Shown here: piece after piece, positions 34,365-43,745 of the stretch
Numbering within the stretch: position 1 is the first letter of the stretch
Layout of the letters: every line of letters begins with the position of its first letter
Translations under genes and position numbers: made by a program
The notes under the pieces: generated by a model
Databases searched by the model: none
Seen by the model: the letters and a program-made list of their open reading frames with translations, nothing else
Told to the model about the DNA's origin: nothing
DNA from: Myxococcus virescens
GTDB taxonomy: Bacteria; Myxococcota; Myxococcia; Myxococcales; Myxococcaceae
Reading direction: 5' to 3'
DNA length: 64,000 nt
Assembly (NCBI RefSeq): GCF_900101905.1
Contig: NZ_FNAJ01000014.1
Coordinates: 62,001-126,000, forward strand

Positions 34365-34796
34365 ATGACGATGAGAGCCAATCTCTGGGCTGTAGCAGGA
34401 CTGATGATGCTCGCGGGGGCCTGTACACAGCAGGCCGCGCCCGCCATGAAGGTGACGCCAGCGCCTCCAGCCCTTGAACAGAGTGCGGGGCAGCAAGGCC
34501 ACCTCACCCTCGTCACGGACCGCAGCCTTGTCTGCATGGTGAACGACCAGCACATGGGCCGGCCGCAGATACCGGTCGAGGTCGGCGGGCGCACGTATTA
34601 CGGCTGTTGCGAGATGTGCAAGGACCGGCTCGCGAATGACGCGACGTTCCGGACCGCGACGGACCCGGTGAGTCAGCGGCCCGTGGACAAGGCGACGGCC
34701 GTCATCGGCATCACGCAGGACAACTCCGCGCTCTACTTCGAGAACGACCAGACCTTCGCCGCCTACTCGCGTCAGGCTGCGGGGGCGTCCCGGTAG
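34365..34796 (+). CDS. lipoprotein with TRASH-like metal-binding domain
   Basis: 143 aa. Lipoprotein signal (VAGLMMLAGAC), linker, then CMVNDQHMG ... RTYYGCCEMCKDRLAND, the Cys-x22-25-Cys-x3-Cys arrangement of TRASH/YHS-type metal-sensing domains, which bind heavy metals or copper. ATG 34365 has AAAGGGAG just upstream. It precedes an efflux operon by about 155 bases, so it may deliver metal to, or sense metal for, the pump. Confidence 0.8.
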   Translation: MTMRANLWAVAGLMMLAGACTQQAAPAMKVTPAPPALEQSAGQQGHLTLVTDRSLVCMVNDQHMGRPQIPVEVGGRTYYGCCEMCKDRLANDATFRTATDPVSQRPVDKATAVIGITQDNSALYFENDQTFAAYSRQAAGASR

Positions 34797-34951
34797 GTCT
34801 GCCCCCGTCGGGCCCCAACGACTCTCAAGGTGTCACGCTCCACACCTGCCGCGCCTAGGAACACGTCGAGTCAGCCAGTTCGCTCGCACGCATCCGCGGA
34901 CGGCAGGCTCGGCGCACCTCGTCGCTGTGCGTGAATCATCAAGGAGAGGTC

Positions 34952-36385
34952 GTGTACGGGTTTGCATTGCTCTCGCGTGGCGCCGCCGCCATTTCAGGCT
35001 TCGGCGCCGTGCTCGCCGTTGCCTTGTCTCCGGCCGAAGCCCTGGCTCAAACGCTGACCCTGCGCGAGTCATTGGACACCGCGCTTCACAACTACGGCGA
35101 CATCCGCGCGACACAGTCTCGTCGCGACGCGGCCGAACATGATGTGTCATACACCCGGAAGACCTATCTCCCCGACGTCGTGCTGTCGGCGCAGCAGACA
35201 TTCGGCACCGTGAATGCCCTGCATGGGACGCTCTATTCCCCTGGCGGTCCCTCCAATGCATCGACCAGCCTCCCGTTGCCGGAGCAGAACTGGAACGCGG
35301 CGTTCGGCGCCTTGTATTCGGTGCTCGTCCACTGGAACGTCTCCACCTTCGGCCGTCTCGACCGGCAGATTGAGCTGTCGGAGAGGACGCACGAACTGAA
35401 ACAGCGCGAGCTCGAGCTCGCGCGGTTCCAGCACGGGGTTCGCGTCACCCACGCGTACCTCAACCTATCGACCGCGCAGCGCATCACCCACATCCAGAAG
35501 CAGAGCGTGGCGCGCTTCGAGGTCGTGCTCGAGTCCGTCCAGAGCCACGCCGAGAACGGATTGGTCCCCGGGGTGGATGTCTCCTTCGCGCGCGCCGAAC
35601 TCGCCAACGCCAGGTCCCTCCAGCTCAAGGCCTATGACGCCGAACTCCTGGCATCGAAGGAGCTCGCCGTCCTGATGGGCGTTCCGTTTCGCGAGTTCCA
35701 GCTCGAGCCGACGTTCCACCAGTCGACGCCCGAGCCCGGCGCGCCAGCGCACGTCGCGCCCGGGCATCCCGTCCTCGGAGTGCACGAAGGGCAGGTTCTC
35801 CGCGGCGAGCAGGAAAAGAAAGTGGCCGCGGCCGAGGGCCTGCCCACGCTCTTCGCCTTCGGCATGTTGCAGGGGCGCGGCTCGGGCTTTCGCTCCAGCT
35901 ACGCGCAGGACCCGGGCGCGTTCTCGAGCGGGTACCTCGGCGGGGTTGGCATCGATCGGGGCAACACCCTTGTCGGGTTGGGATTGAGCTGGAACCTCGC
36001 CTCCGTGCTGCGCAGCTTCTCCAGCGAGGCAGCGCGGGACGCGCGCACCCGCGCGCTCCGCCAGGAGCAGGAGCTGGCCACCCAGGAGCTGGTTGCCCAG
36101 GCGCGCTTCGCCGAGCACAAGTTCACCCTGGCGCGAGAGGTGAGCCACCACGCCGTGCTGCAACGGGACGCCGCCGAAGAAGGGTTCCGGCAGAGCAAGG
36201 CCCGCTACGACAGTGGGCTCGGGACGATTGTCGAGCTCACCCAGGCGACCTTCTCCGCGACCCGGGGCGAGGTCGACCTCGAGCTCGCCCAGAACGGCAT
36301 CTGGCAAGCCCTTCTCCTCAAGTCGGCCGCGACCGGTGACCTCAACGAATTCTTGCAGCAGGTCCGTGGAGTGAAGAAGCAATGA
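34952..36385 (+). CDS. TolC-family outer membrane efflux protein
   Basis: 477 aa. Signal peptide ending ALAQ, then LTLRESLDTALHNYGDIRATQSRRDAAEHDV, the first helical hairpin of the TolC fold, and the repeated half (ARTRALRQEQELATQELVAQ ... YDSGLGTIVELTQATFSATRGE). It forms the outer-membrane channel for the RND pump encoded next. Start: GTG at 34952 with AAGGAGAG five bases upstream. An earlier in-frame GTG (34931) lies before that ribosome site. ATGA overlap with the RND gene. Confidence 0.92.
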   Translation: MYGFALLSRGAAAISGFGAVLAVALSPAEALAQTLTLRESLDTALHNYGDIRATQSRRDAAEHDVSYTRKTYLPDVVLSAQQTFGTVNALHGTLYSPGGPSNASTSLPLPEQNWNAAFGALYSVLVHWNVSTFGRLDRQIELSERTHELKQRELELARFQHGVRVTHAYLNLSTAQRITHIQKQSVARFEVVLESVQSHAENGLVPGVDVSFARAELANARSLQLKAYDAELLASKELAVLMGVPFREFQLEPTFHQSTPEPGAPAHVAPGHPVLGVHEGQVLRGEQEKKVAAAEGLPTLFAFGMLQGRGSGFRSSYAQDPGAFSSGYLGGVGIDRGNTLVGLGLSWNLASVLRSFSSEAARDARTRALRQEQELATQELVAQARFAEHKFTLAREVSHHAVLQRDAAEEGFRQSKARYDSGLGTIVELTQATFSATRGEVDLELAQNGIWQALLLKSAATGDLNEFLQQVRGVKKQ

Positions 36386-39300
36386 GCATCCTGAAGGTCT
36401 CCTTACGAAGGCCCATCACCGTCCTCGTGCTGGTCGTCGCCATGGTCTTCTTTGGTGTGCGTGCGGCCGGAGACATCAAGGTCGACGTCCTGCCGGAGAT
36501 GAACCTCCCTGTCGTGTACATCGCGCACACCTTCAACGGGTATACGCCGGCACAGATGGAGGGGTATTTCACGAAGATGTACGTGAACATGATGCTGTTC
36601 ACGAACGGCATCAAGAACATCGAGACGAAGAACTCCCAGGGCCTGACCCTGATGAAGCTTTCGTTCTACGAAGGCACCGACATGGGGCAAGCGGTCGCGG
36701 AGATCAACGCGCTCTCGAATCGCTCCCAGGTGTTCCTGCCTCCCGGCGCGCCTCCCCCCTTCATCATCCGCTTCGATGCTTCGTCGCAGCCAGTAGGACA
36801 ACTGGTGTTCCGCAGCGAGAGCAAGACCAACAACCAGCTCCAGGACATCGCCAACTTCACCGCACGGCCGTTCCTCATCTCCATCCCCGGCCTCACGACG
36901 GCGCCCCCGTTCGGCGGCAGCCCGCGCACGATTGAAATCAACATCGAGCCGGAGAAGCTGCGCGTGCACAACCTCACGCCCGAACAGGTCGTGGAGGCCA
37001 TCGCTCGCCAGAACGTGACGGCTCCCTCCGGGAACGTCCACATCGGCGACGTGACCTACATCACCCCGACCAACAGCACCCTTCGCGCCGTGGAGGACTT
37101 CGGGAACATCCCGCTCCTCAAGGGCTCGGTGGCGAACGTCTACGTCCGGGATGTCGCGACCGTGAAGGACGGAGCCGACATCGCCACCGGCTACGCCCTG
37201 GTGAACGGCAAGCGCTCCGTCTATCTCAACGTCGCCAAGGCGGGGAATGCCTCGACGGTGCACGTGGTGCAGCAGCTCAAGGAGTCCATCCCCCGAATCC
37301 AGAGCAACCTGCCCGACGACGTGCACATCTCCTACGAGTTCGACCAGTCCGTCTACGTGGTGGGGGCCCTCAAGGGGCTGATTGCAGAGGGCGTGCTCGG
37401 CGCAGTGCTGACGGGGCTGATGGTCCTGCTGTTCCTGCGTGACATGCGCTCCGCGCTCATCGTCATCGTCACGATTCCCATCGCCATCATCTCCGGCGTG
37501 CTGTTCCTCAAGCTGTTTGGCCAGACCATCAACATCATGACCCTGGCCGGCCTGGCGCTCGCAGTTGGCATCCTGGTGGACGAGAGCACGGTGACCATCG
37601 AGAACATCCATCAGCACCTCCAGCGCGGCAAGGCGGTGGCGGTGGCGGTGTGGGACGCGTGCCTGGAGATCGCCTTCTCGAAGCTGCTCATCCTGCTGTG
37701 CATCCTCGCTGTCTTCGCGCCCGCCCTCACGATGGGCGGAATCCCCGGGGCGCTCTTCCGGCCGCTCGCGCTGGCCATCGGGTGCTCGATGGTCGTCTCC
37801 TTCCTGCTCTCGCAGTCACTGGTGCCGGTGCTGGCGAACTGGCTGCTCAAGCAGCACGGTCCGCCCTCGGGCGGCGAGGGCGCCAGCACCTCCCCTGGGC
37901 GCGTGCGCCGCGTGATTGAACGCATGCTGCCGCACAGGAAGTGGCTCGTCTCGGCAGGCGTGGGAGGCCTCATCGTCCTGGCGGTGGTCTCGCTCCAGCG
38001 CATTGGCAAGGACGTGCTGCCGAGAGTCGACTCCAGCCAGCTCCAGCTGCGGCTCCGCGCGGCGGAGGGAACCCGAATCGAGAAGACCGAGCAGGTCGTC
38101 CACCAGGCCATGGGCCTCGTCGAAGAAGTCGTGGGCGCCGGGAAGGTCCGAATCTCCTCGGCCTACGTGGGCCAGCACCCCTCATCGTTCGCCATCAGCC
38201 CCATCTATCTCTACAACGCGGGCCCCCACGAGGCGCTCCTCCAGGTCGCCTTCGAGGGCGGCGTCGGCGACATCGACGCGTTGAAGGACCGCATCCGGCA
38301 GCGCGTGCGCGAGGTGATGCCAGATGTCCAGGTCGCGTTCGAGCCTGTGGAAATCACGGAGAAGATTCTCGGTCAGGGCGCGCTGTATCCCATCGAGGTC
38401 CGGTTCTCCGGGATGAAGAAGAAGGTCAACGAGAAGTACGTGGGGATGCTGCTCGAGAAGCTCCGGGGCATCCCCTATCTGCGAGACCAGCAGGTGCAGC
38501 AGTCGCTGCGCTACCCGGCCCTGAACGTGGAGGTGGACCGGATTCGCGCGGCCCAGCTGGGCATCGACATGCAGGACGTCACGCGCTCCCTGACCGCGTC
38601 CACGTCGTCCTCGCGCTACACGTCCAAGAACATGTGGGTCGAGGGCATGATGGGCATCGCCTACGACGTGCAGGTCCAGACGCCCGCGAGCGAGCTGAAC
38701 AGCGAGCAGGACCTGGCGCAGGTGCCGCTGTTGAAGAACGCGAGCCGCCCCGTCCTCGGGGACGTGGCGACCATCACCCCTGGCATCGCGTACGGGGAGA
38801 CGCACAACCTGGGGACCATGGCGTTCGCCTCGGTGACCGCGAATGTCCACGGCAAGGACCTGGCGCAGGCCCGGCGCGACGTGCAGGCGGCGATTGCATC
38901 CATGGGCGAGCTGCCCAAGGGCGTCAACGTGCAGTTGGCGGGACTCTCCGTCGTCCTCGACGACACCATGCGCAGCCTCGCAAACGGGCTGGTGGTCGCG
39001 GTCCTGGTCGTCTTCCTGCTGCTCGCGGCCAGCTTCCAGTCGTTCCGGTTGGCCACCGTGGTCCTGACGGCGGTGCCGGCCGTCGTGCTGGGCGCGGTCA
39101 TCTCCCTGCGACTCACCGGCTCCACGCTCAACCTCCAGTCCTACATGGGCATCATCATGGCCGTCGGTGTCTCCATCGCCAACGGCGTGTTGCTGGTGGC
39201 CAGCTCCGAGCAGCGCCGGAAGGCGGGCGCGAACGCGCCCCTCGCCGCGCTCGAAGGCGTATCGCTGCGCGTGCGCCCCATCTTGATGACGACGCTGGCA

Positions 39301-39525
39301 ATGCTCGCGGGAATGCTGCCCATGGCCATCGGGCATGGGGAGGGCGGCGACCAGATGGCCCCCCTGGCGCGAGCAGTGATTGGCGGCCTGAGCGCGTCGA
39401 CGCTGATGGTGCTGTTCGGCCTGCCGCTCGCGTTCGCCTGGGCGCAGGACGCGGTCCCTACGACGTCCCGGTCTCTTGACCCTACCGATGTGGAGAGTGA
39501 ACACCATGCCCTGGAAGCTGCCTGA
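36382..39525 (+). CDS. RND-family efflux transporter (HAE-1-like)
   Basis: 1047-aa resistance-nodulation-division pump with the full layout: TM1, a large periplasmic porter loop, TM2-6, a second loop, and TM8-12 (FRLATVVLTAVPAVVLGAVISL, SIANGVLLVASSEQRR, ILMTTLAMLAGMLPMAIG). TM4 reads ALAVGILVDESTVTIENI: the first acidic residue of the proton relay is Asp400, but the second is Glu401 rather than Asp. There is no heavy-metal Met triad evident. It may export drugs, lipids or small hydrophobic compounds. Coupled to tolC by ATGA and to the adaptor by a 20-bp overlap. Confidence 0.93.
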   Translation: MSILKVSLRRPITVLVLVVAMVFFGVRAAGDIKVDVLPEMNLPVVYIAHTFNGYTPAQMEGYFTKMYVNMMLFTNGIKNIETKNSQGLTLMKLSFYEGTDMGQAVAEINALSNRSQVFLPPGAPPPFIIRFDASSQPVGQLVFRSESKTNNQLQDIANFTARPFLISIPGLTTAPPFGGSPRTIEINIEPEKLRVHNLTPEQVVEAIARQNVTAPSGNVHIGDVTYITPTNSTLRAVEDFGNIPLLKGSVANVYVRDVATVKDGADIATGYALVNGKRSVYLNVAKAGNASTVHVVQQLKESIPRIQSNLPDDVHISYEFDQSVYVVGALKGLIAEGVLGAVLTGLMVLLFLRDMRSALIVIVTIPIAIISGVLFLKLFGQTINIMTLAGLALAVGILVDESTVTIENIHQHLQRGKAVAVAVWDACLEIAFSKLLILLCILAVFAPALTMGGIPGALFRPLALAIGCSMVVSFLLSQSLVPVLANWLLKQHGPPSGGEGASTSPGRVRRVIERMLPHRKWLVSAGVGGLIVLAVVSLQRIGKDVLPRVDSSQLQLRLRAAEGTRIEKTEQVVHQAMGLVEEVVGAGKVRISSAYVGQHPSSFAISPIYLYNAGPHEALLQVAFEGGVGDIDALKDRIRQRVREVMPDVQVAFEPVEITEKILGQGALYPIEVRFSGMKKKVNEKYVGMLLEKLRGIPYLRDQQVQQSLRYPALNVEVDRIRAAQLGIDMQDVTRSLTASTSSSRYTSKNMWVEGMMGIAYDVQVQTPASELNSEQDLAQVPLLKNASRPVLGDVATITPGIAYGETHNLGTMAFASVTANVHGKDLAQARRDVQAAIASMGELPKGVNVQLAGLSVVLDDTMRSLANGLVVAVLVVFLLLAASFQSFRLATVVLTAVPAVVLGAVISLRLTGSTLNLQSYMGIIMAVGVSIANGVLLVASSEQRRKAGANAPLAALEGVSLRVRPILMTTLAMLAGMLPMAIGHGEGGDQMAPLARAVIGGLSASTLMVLFGLPLAFAWAQDAVPTTSRSLDPTDVESEHHALEAA

Positions 39526-40630
39526 AATGCGTACACGAGCGAACCGCTGGTGCATCCTGCTGACCCTCGGTGGGTTGGCGAGTGTGAGCGGCTGCCGGAC
39601 CGCGGAGCCCTCCATGGAGGCCACCGTGCCCACCGCGCGCACAGCCACGGAGACCTTCCGGGTCGAGGCATCCCGGCTGGCGTCGAACCTGCGACTGCCG
39701 GCCGAGCTGGTCGCGGACCAGACGGTGGACGTGTACGCGAAGGTCAACAGCTACGTGAAGCACCTCCGAGTGGATATCGGCGACGTCGTCAAGAAGGGCG
39801 ACCTGCTGGTGACGCTCGAAGCGCCGGAGATTGAAGCGCAGCTCGCATCCGCCAGGGCGCGATGGGCCGCGATGGAGGCGCTCCATGTCGCGTCGAAGGC
39901 AAGCTACGAGCGCACCGTGCGGACCAGCGCGACCGAGGGCGCCGTGGCCCACGACGCGCTCGACCAGGCGCGGGCGAAGGAGCAGGCGGATGCCGCGCAG
40001 GTGGTCGCCGCCAAGGCGCACTACGACGAGCTGCTGGCCATGCGGAGCTACCTGGTGATGCGGGCACCATTCGATGGCGTCGTGACGGAACGGAACGTGG
40101 AGCTCGGGACCTACGTGGGCCCCTCGGGCCGGGGCTCGCACAAGCCGATGCTGGTGGTGCGGACCGTCCAGAAGCTCCGGCTCCACGTGTCGATTCCAGA
40201 GGCGTACAGCCCCTATGTCCAGGTGGGTGAGGCAGTGAAGTTCACCATACGCTCGCTCCCGGGGCGCGAGTTCTCCGCGCGCATCACCCGGAGGGCGGGG
40301 GCACTCGACGCGGCACTCCGCGCGGAGCGAATCGAGGCGGACGTCGACAATCCGGACGGGGCGCTCTTGCCCTTGATGGTCGCCGACGCGAGCATTGCGC
40401 TCTCCTCGCAGGGCCCCACCGTCATGGTTCCCCGGACGGCGCTGGTGGAGAGCGGAATGGGCACCTACGTCCTGCGGGTGCAGGATGGCGCGGCGAAGCG
40501 CGTGCCTATCTCGCGCGGCATGCGTGCCGGCGAGAAGGTCGAGGTGTTCGGCGCGATTGAGACTGGAGACGTGCTCGTGCTGAAGGCGTCGGAGGAGATG
40601 AAGGACGGAATGGCCGTTGCCGGTGGCTGA
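39506..40630 (+). CDS. RND periplasmic adaptor (membrane fusion protein)
   Basis: 374 aa. Lipoprotein-type signal (ILLTLGGLASVSGC), then the barrel-sandwich half KVNSYVKHLRVDIGDVVKKGDLLVTLEAPEIEAQLA, a coiled-coil hairpin (about residues 95-160), the second half YLVMRAPFDGVVTERNVELGTYV, a beta-barrel (RLHVSIPEAYSPYVQVGEAV) and a C-terminal VPRTALVESG. It links the pump to the TolC channel. The ATG at 39506 has GGAGAG about 7 bases upstream and overlaps the end of the pump gene. Gene order channel-pump-adaptor differs from the common adaptor-pump-channel. Confidence 0.92.
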   Translation: MPWKLPEMRTRANRWCILLTLGGLASVSGCRTAEPSMEATVPTARTATETFRVEASRLASNLRLPAELVADQTVDVYAKVNSYVKHLRVDIGDVVKKGDLLVTLEAPEIEAQLASARARWAAMEALHVASKASYERTVRTSATEGAVAHDALDQARAKEQADAAQVVAAKAHYDELLAMRSYLVMRAPFDGVVTERNVELGTYVGPSGRGSHKPMLVVRTVQKLRLHVSIPEAYSPYVQVGEAVKFTIRSLPGREFSARITRRAGALDAALRAERIEADVDNPDGALLPLMVADASIALSSQGPTVMVPRTALVESGMGTYVLRVQDGAAKRVPISRGMRAGEKVEVFGAIETGDVLVLKASEEMKDGMAVAGG

Positions 40631-41004
40631 GCTCCGCTCAGGAGGCGACGGCGAAGGCCCAGGACCGAGGACGGAGGGGTTGCCCTGCCCCCGTTCTTCG
40701 GACCACGCATGACGGGAGTCCTGCGGCGCTGCCTTCGTGCGCCGCACCATCGTTGGCGGATGGCGCTCTTCCGGGGAGTTCAAGCGCGGCGCGACCGACG
40801 TGGACGCCACCGACGTTTCCGACCTGCCCACGCCCACCCGCTGAGGCGTGGTGGTTTGTACGTAGGCAAAGCACCTGTCTGTCCGCGCGACTGTCAGGGA
40901 TGCGTCGTATGACGTGGCCTGCCGTCACGCGCGAGGCATGGACAAGCACCAACTCCGTGCTCCAGTGTGCGCGGCACCAACGCTCCTGACTCAGGGAAGA
41001 AGGC
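40631..41004. other. gap with an orphan coding fragment
   Basis: About 374 bases. From 40713 to the TGA at 40842-40844 a frame without a start reads RTIVGGWRSSGEFKRG then ATDVDATDVSDLPTPTR, coherent enough to be the tail of a lost gene, but no family is recognised. The rest is featureless apart from the ribosome site of the next gene. Confidence 0.3.
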
Positions 41005-41289
41005 ATGAAGACGAAGCTCGCCGCGGTGATACTGGTTGCATCCCTGCTCGCGTCGTCCGCCGCGTGGGCCGCGGTGACGGTGCGCTACTACAACCGCGAT
41101 TCGCGCGACCACTCGTGGTCCGTGGTGTGTAGCGGCGTGAAGACGTCGGTGACGTTCGGCAAGAGCCAGACGGCCTCCGTCACCATCCAGGGCTCCGGGC
41201 CCTGCGCCGTGAAGACGGACGCGGGAACCGTGGTCCTCAAGGGCGGTGAAGACCTGGAAATCAAGGACGGGCGCATCCAGATGAAGTGA
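41005..41289 (+). CDS. small periplasmic protein
   Basis: 94 aa with a clean signal peptide (KLAAVILVASLLASSAAWA) and a small beta-rich domain containing two Cys (WSVVCSGVKTS and GSGPCAVKTDAG), likely a disulfide. No family recognised. CAGGGAAG lies upstream of ATG 41005. Unknown function. Confidence 0.7.
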   Translation: MKTKLAAVILVASLLASSAAWAAVTVRYYNRDSRDHSWSVVCSGVKTSVTFGKSQTASVTIQGSGPCAVKTDAGTVVLKGGEDLEIKDGRIQMK

Positions 41290-41344
41290 GCCCCCGCCCG
41301 CCAGGCAGCCTCAACTTAGAATAAATCTGGACCGTTTTAACATA

Positions 41345-41367
41345 CCTGGGCGCCAAATAAGCCCAGG
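41345..41367 (+). promoter_or_regulatory. hairpin in the leader of the ammonium transporter gene
   Basis: CCTGGGC (41345-41351) pairs with GCCCAGG (41361-41367) around a 9-nt AT-rich loop. It lies about 65 bases before the amtB start, just after an AT-rich patch (TTAGAATAAATC, TTTTAACAT) that may hold the promoter, with TAGAAT at 41317-41322 as a possible -10. No sigma-54 -24/-12 pair was seen. Confidence 0.35.
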
Positions 41368-41432
41368 CCGGATTGAATCTAGCGCGAACTCGCCGCATCC
41401 TGCATTGCGTCAGTCTTCCGGGTGGAGGCGCA

Positions 41433-42824
41433 ATGAAGAAGTGGATGGCGATGGCCCTTCTCGTGGGTGTGGGTGTGGCGGGGTTGCTGGTCGAACCGGC
41501 GGCGCAGTTGAAGCAAGGGGGGCCCATCAACACCGCGGACACGGCGTGGATCCTCACAGCCACTGCGTTGGTGCTGCTGATGACGCCGGGCCTGTCCTTC
41601 TTCTACGGCGGCATGGTGCGACTGAAGAACGTGGTGTCCACGCTGCTGCAGAGCTTCATCGCCATGGCGGTCATCAGCCTGATCTGGGTGGTGGTGGGCT
41701 TCAGCCTGTGCTTCGGCGACAGCTTCCACGGGCTCATCGGCGACCCGCGAACCTTCTTCATGTTCAGCGGCGTGGGCGGTGAGACGCACCCGGACCTGGC
41801 GCCCACCATCCCCTTGATGCTGTTCGCGCTGTTCCAGCTCAAGTTCGCCATCATCACCCCGGCGCTCATCACCGGCGCGTTCGCGGAGCGCGTGCGCTTC
41901 AAGGCATACGTGCTCTTCATGGTGCTCTTCACGCTCGTCATCTACGCGCCGCTGGCGCACTGGACGTGGCACCCGGAGGGCTTCCTCCGTCAGTGGGGCG
42001 TGCTCGACTTCGCGGGCGGCACGGTGGTGCACATGTCCGCGGGCTTCGCGGCGCTGGCTGGCGCGCTGGTGCTGGGCCGCCGCAAGGTGCACGTGGAGAA
42101 CACGACGCACGCGCCCGCCAACATCCCCTTCGTGATGCTGGGCACGGGCATGCTGTGGTTCGGCTGGTTCGGCTTCAACGCGGGCTCGGCGATGTCGGCC
42201 TCGTCGCTGGCCACGCTGGCCTTCGCCACCACCAACACGGCGTCCGCGGCGGCGATGCTGGGATGGATTGCCTTCGACTGGCTGCGCGGCCGCAAGCCCA
42301 GCGCCATGGGCGCGTGCATCGGCGCGGTGGTGGGCCTGGTGGCGGTGACGCCCGCGGCCGGCTTCATCACCGTGGGGCAGAGCATCTTCGTGGGTCTGGT
42401 CGCCAGCTTCGTGAGCAACGCGGCGGTGCACTTCAAGAACCGCACCTCCGTTGACGACACGCTGGACGTCTTCCCCTGCCACGGCCTGGGCGGCGTGGTG
42501 GGCATGGTGCTGACGGGCGTGCTGGCCAAGGACGTGGGCCTCATCCACGGTGAGACGCGCACCTTCATGATGCACCTGCTGGCGCTGGTGCTGGTGTCGG
42601 TGTTCTCCTTCGCCGGCGCGTTCCTGCTCTACAAGTTGGTGGACCGCATCGTCCCGCTGCGCGTCACCCGCGAGCATGAGGAAGAAGGCCTGGACCTGAG
42701 CCAGCACGGCGAGACGGTGGGCGAGTCCATCATCGCGCCCGCGCCGCAGCCCACATTCACCGCGACGACGGCGGTCGCCCCCGAGCCGGCGCCGGACGCC
42801 TCCCGCCTGCCTCAGCCCGCCTGA
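41433..42824 (+). CDS. amtB: ammonium transporter (Amt family)
   Basis: 463 aa, signal peptide plus eleven membrane helices. Family blocks: WILTATALVLLMTPGLSFFYGGMVRLKNV, LIYAPLAHWTWHPEGFL-like segment, GTVVHMSAGFAAL with the first pore His, GWFGFNAGSA, and FPCHGLGGVVGMVLTG with the second pore His. It conducts NH4+/NH3 across the inner membrane. ATG at 41433 with GGAGGCG seven bases upstream. No PII (glnK) gene is beside it, contrary to the common glnK-amtB pair. The tail is Pro/Ala-rich. Confidence 0.95.
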   Translation: MKKWMAMALLVGVGVAGLLVEPAAQLKQGGPINTADTAWILTATALVLLMTPGLSFFYGGMVRLKNVVSTLLQSFIAMAVISLIWVVVGFSLCFGDSFHGLIGDPRTFFMFSGVGGETHPDLAPTIPLMLFALFQLKFAIITPALITGAFAERVRFKAYVLFMVLFTLVIYAPLAHWTWHPEGFLRQWGVLDFAGGTVVHMSAGFAALAGALVLGRRKVHVENTTHAPANIPFVMLGTGMLWFGWFGFNAGSAMSASSLATLAFATTNTASAAAMLGWIAFDWLRGRKPSAMGACIGAVVGLVAVTPAAGFITVGQSIFVGLVASFVSNAAVHFKNRTSVDDTLDVFPCHGLGGVVGMVLTGVLAKDVGLIHGETRTFMMHLLALVLVSVFSFAGAFLLYKLVDRIVPLRVTREHEEEGLDLSQHGETVGESIIAPAPQPTFTATTAVAPEPAPDASRLPQPA

Positions 42825-42899
42825 ACGACACCGAAGTCCTGTGCCGCGTGCCGCCGCTCGGAATCCCGGGCGGCGGCCTCGTGCGAAGCCTGAGCAGCC

Positions 42900-43583
42900 T
42901 CAGCTGCTCTTCTTCCTCGCCGCGGGCGCGCGCCCCTTGCGTGCCGCCGCCCGGGTGGGCGCGGTTTCCGGCATGGGGCCCGTCGAGGGAGTCCCCGTCT
43001 CCGCGGTGGGCTTCTGCCGGCGCTTCAACCGGCGCGGCGGCAGCAGGTCCGGTTCGCCGGGCACCTTCTGCGCCATGAAGATGGCGGCATCCAGCTTGTA
43101 GAAGCTCCGCGTCCGGTACCACGTCAGGGCGGACTCGTTGTTCTCCGCCACCTCCAGGACCAGGTGCGTGCAGCCCCGCGTCCGGGCCAGGTGCTGGAGC
43201 TGATCCAACATGAAGCTGCCCACGCCCCGCCCCTGGTAGTCCGGGTGCACCGCCAGCTCCTCCACGAAGAGCGGCCGCATGCCCCGCTTCTCGAACCAGC
43301 GGGGGTTCACCCAGTTGTCGTCCCCGGTGGCCTCGAAGGCGCACTCCGAGTAACCGACGATGCTACCGTCCACCTCATAGAGGAGCTGTTCGATCCACTC
43401 CGAGGTGTAGACCTCCAGGAATCGCCGCTTGGAGCGAGGCCGCTGGTACTCCACCGTCTCCCGGTTCACGTCCCGGAAGACGAGCTTGAGGAACTCCCAG
43501 GTCCGGTTCAGGTCCCGCCTGTGGATGCGGCGCACTCGGACTTCGAGTGAGTCCGGGGGTTTGGGAGTCTTGGCCTTCGGCAT
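42900..43583 (-). CDS. GNAT-family N-acetyltransferase
   Basis: 227 aa. The acetyl-CoA site is VEELAVHPDYQGRGVGSFMLDQL (residues about 108-130), followed by LVLEVAENNESALTWYRTRSFYKLD, the usual substrate-side helix. About 45 basic Lys/Arg/Pro residues form a C-terminal tail that could bind nucleic acid or simply be disordered. Convergent with amtB. The acceptor amine is unknown. Confidence 0.9.
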   Translation of the reverse strand: MPKAKTPKPPDSLEVRVRRIHRRDLNRTWEFLKLVFRDVNRETVEYQRPRSKRRFLEVYTSEWIEQLLYEVDGSIVGYSECAFEATGDDNWVNPRWFEKRGMRPLFVEELAVHPDYQGRGVGSFMLDQLQHLARTRGCTHLVLEVAENNESALTWYRTRSFYKLDAAIFMAQKVPGEPDLLPPRRLKRRQKPTAETGTPSTGPMPETAPTRAAARKGRAPAARKKSS

Positions 43584-43745
43584 ACGCCCGCCTCCTTAGC
43601 AGGCTGCCGGTGGGACGCACAGTCTCGTCGCGTGCCACGACCCGGCTGGGTGTCCTGCGACATCAGGAGGGTTGCCTCATGGGGGGGTGGGAGGATGGAA
43701 TGGGCGAAGTTTCCCCGGAATGCCCTGCCTGAGAGTCCCAGCCCC

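Noticed and set aside
38182-39747. A long open reading frame on the reverse strand opposite the RND pump
   Set aside because: It shadows a clear RND gene, has no family motif and is Arg/His-rich, as expected from the opposite strand of high-GC codons.
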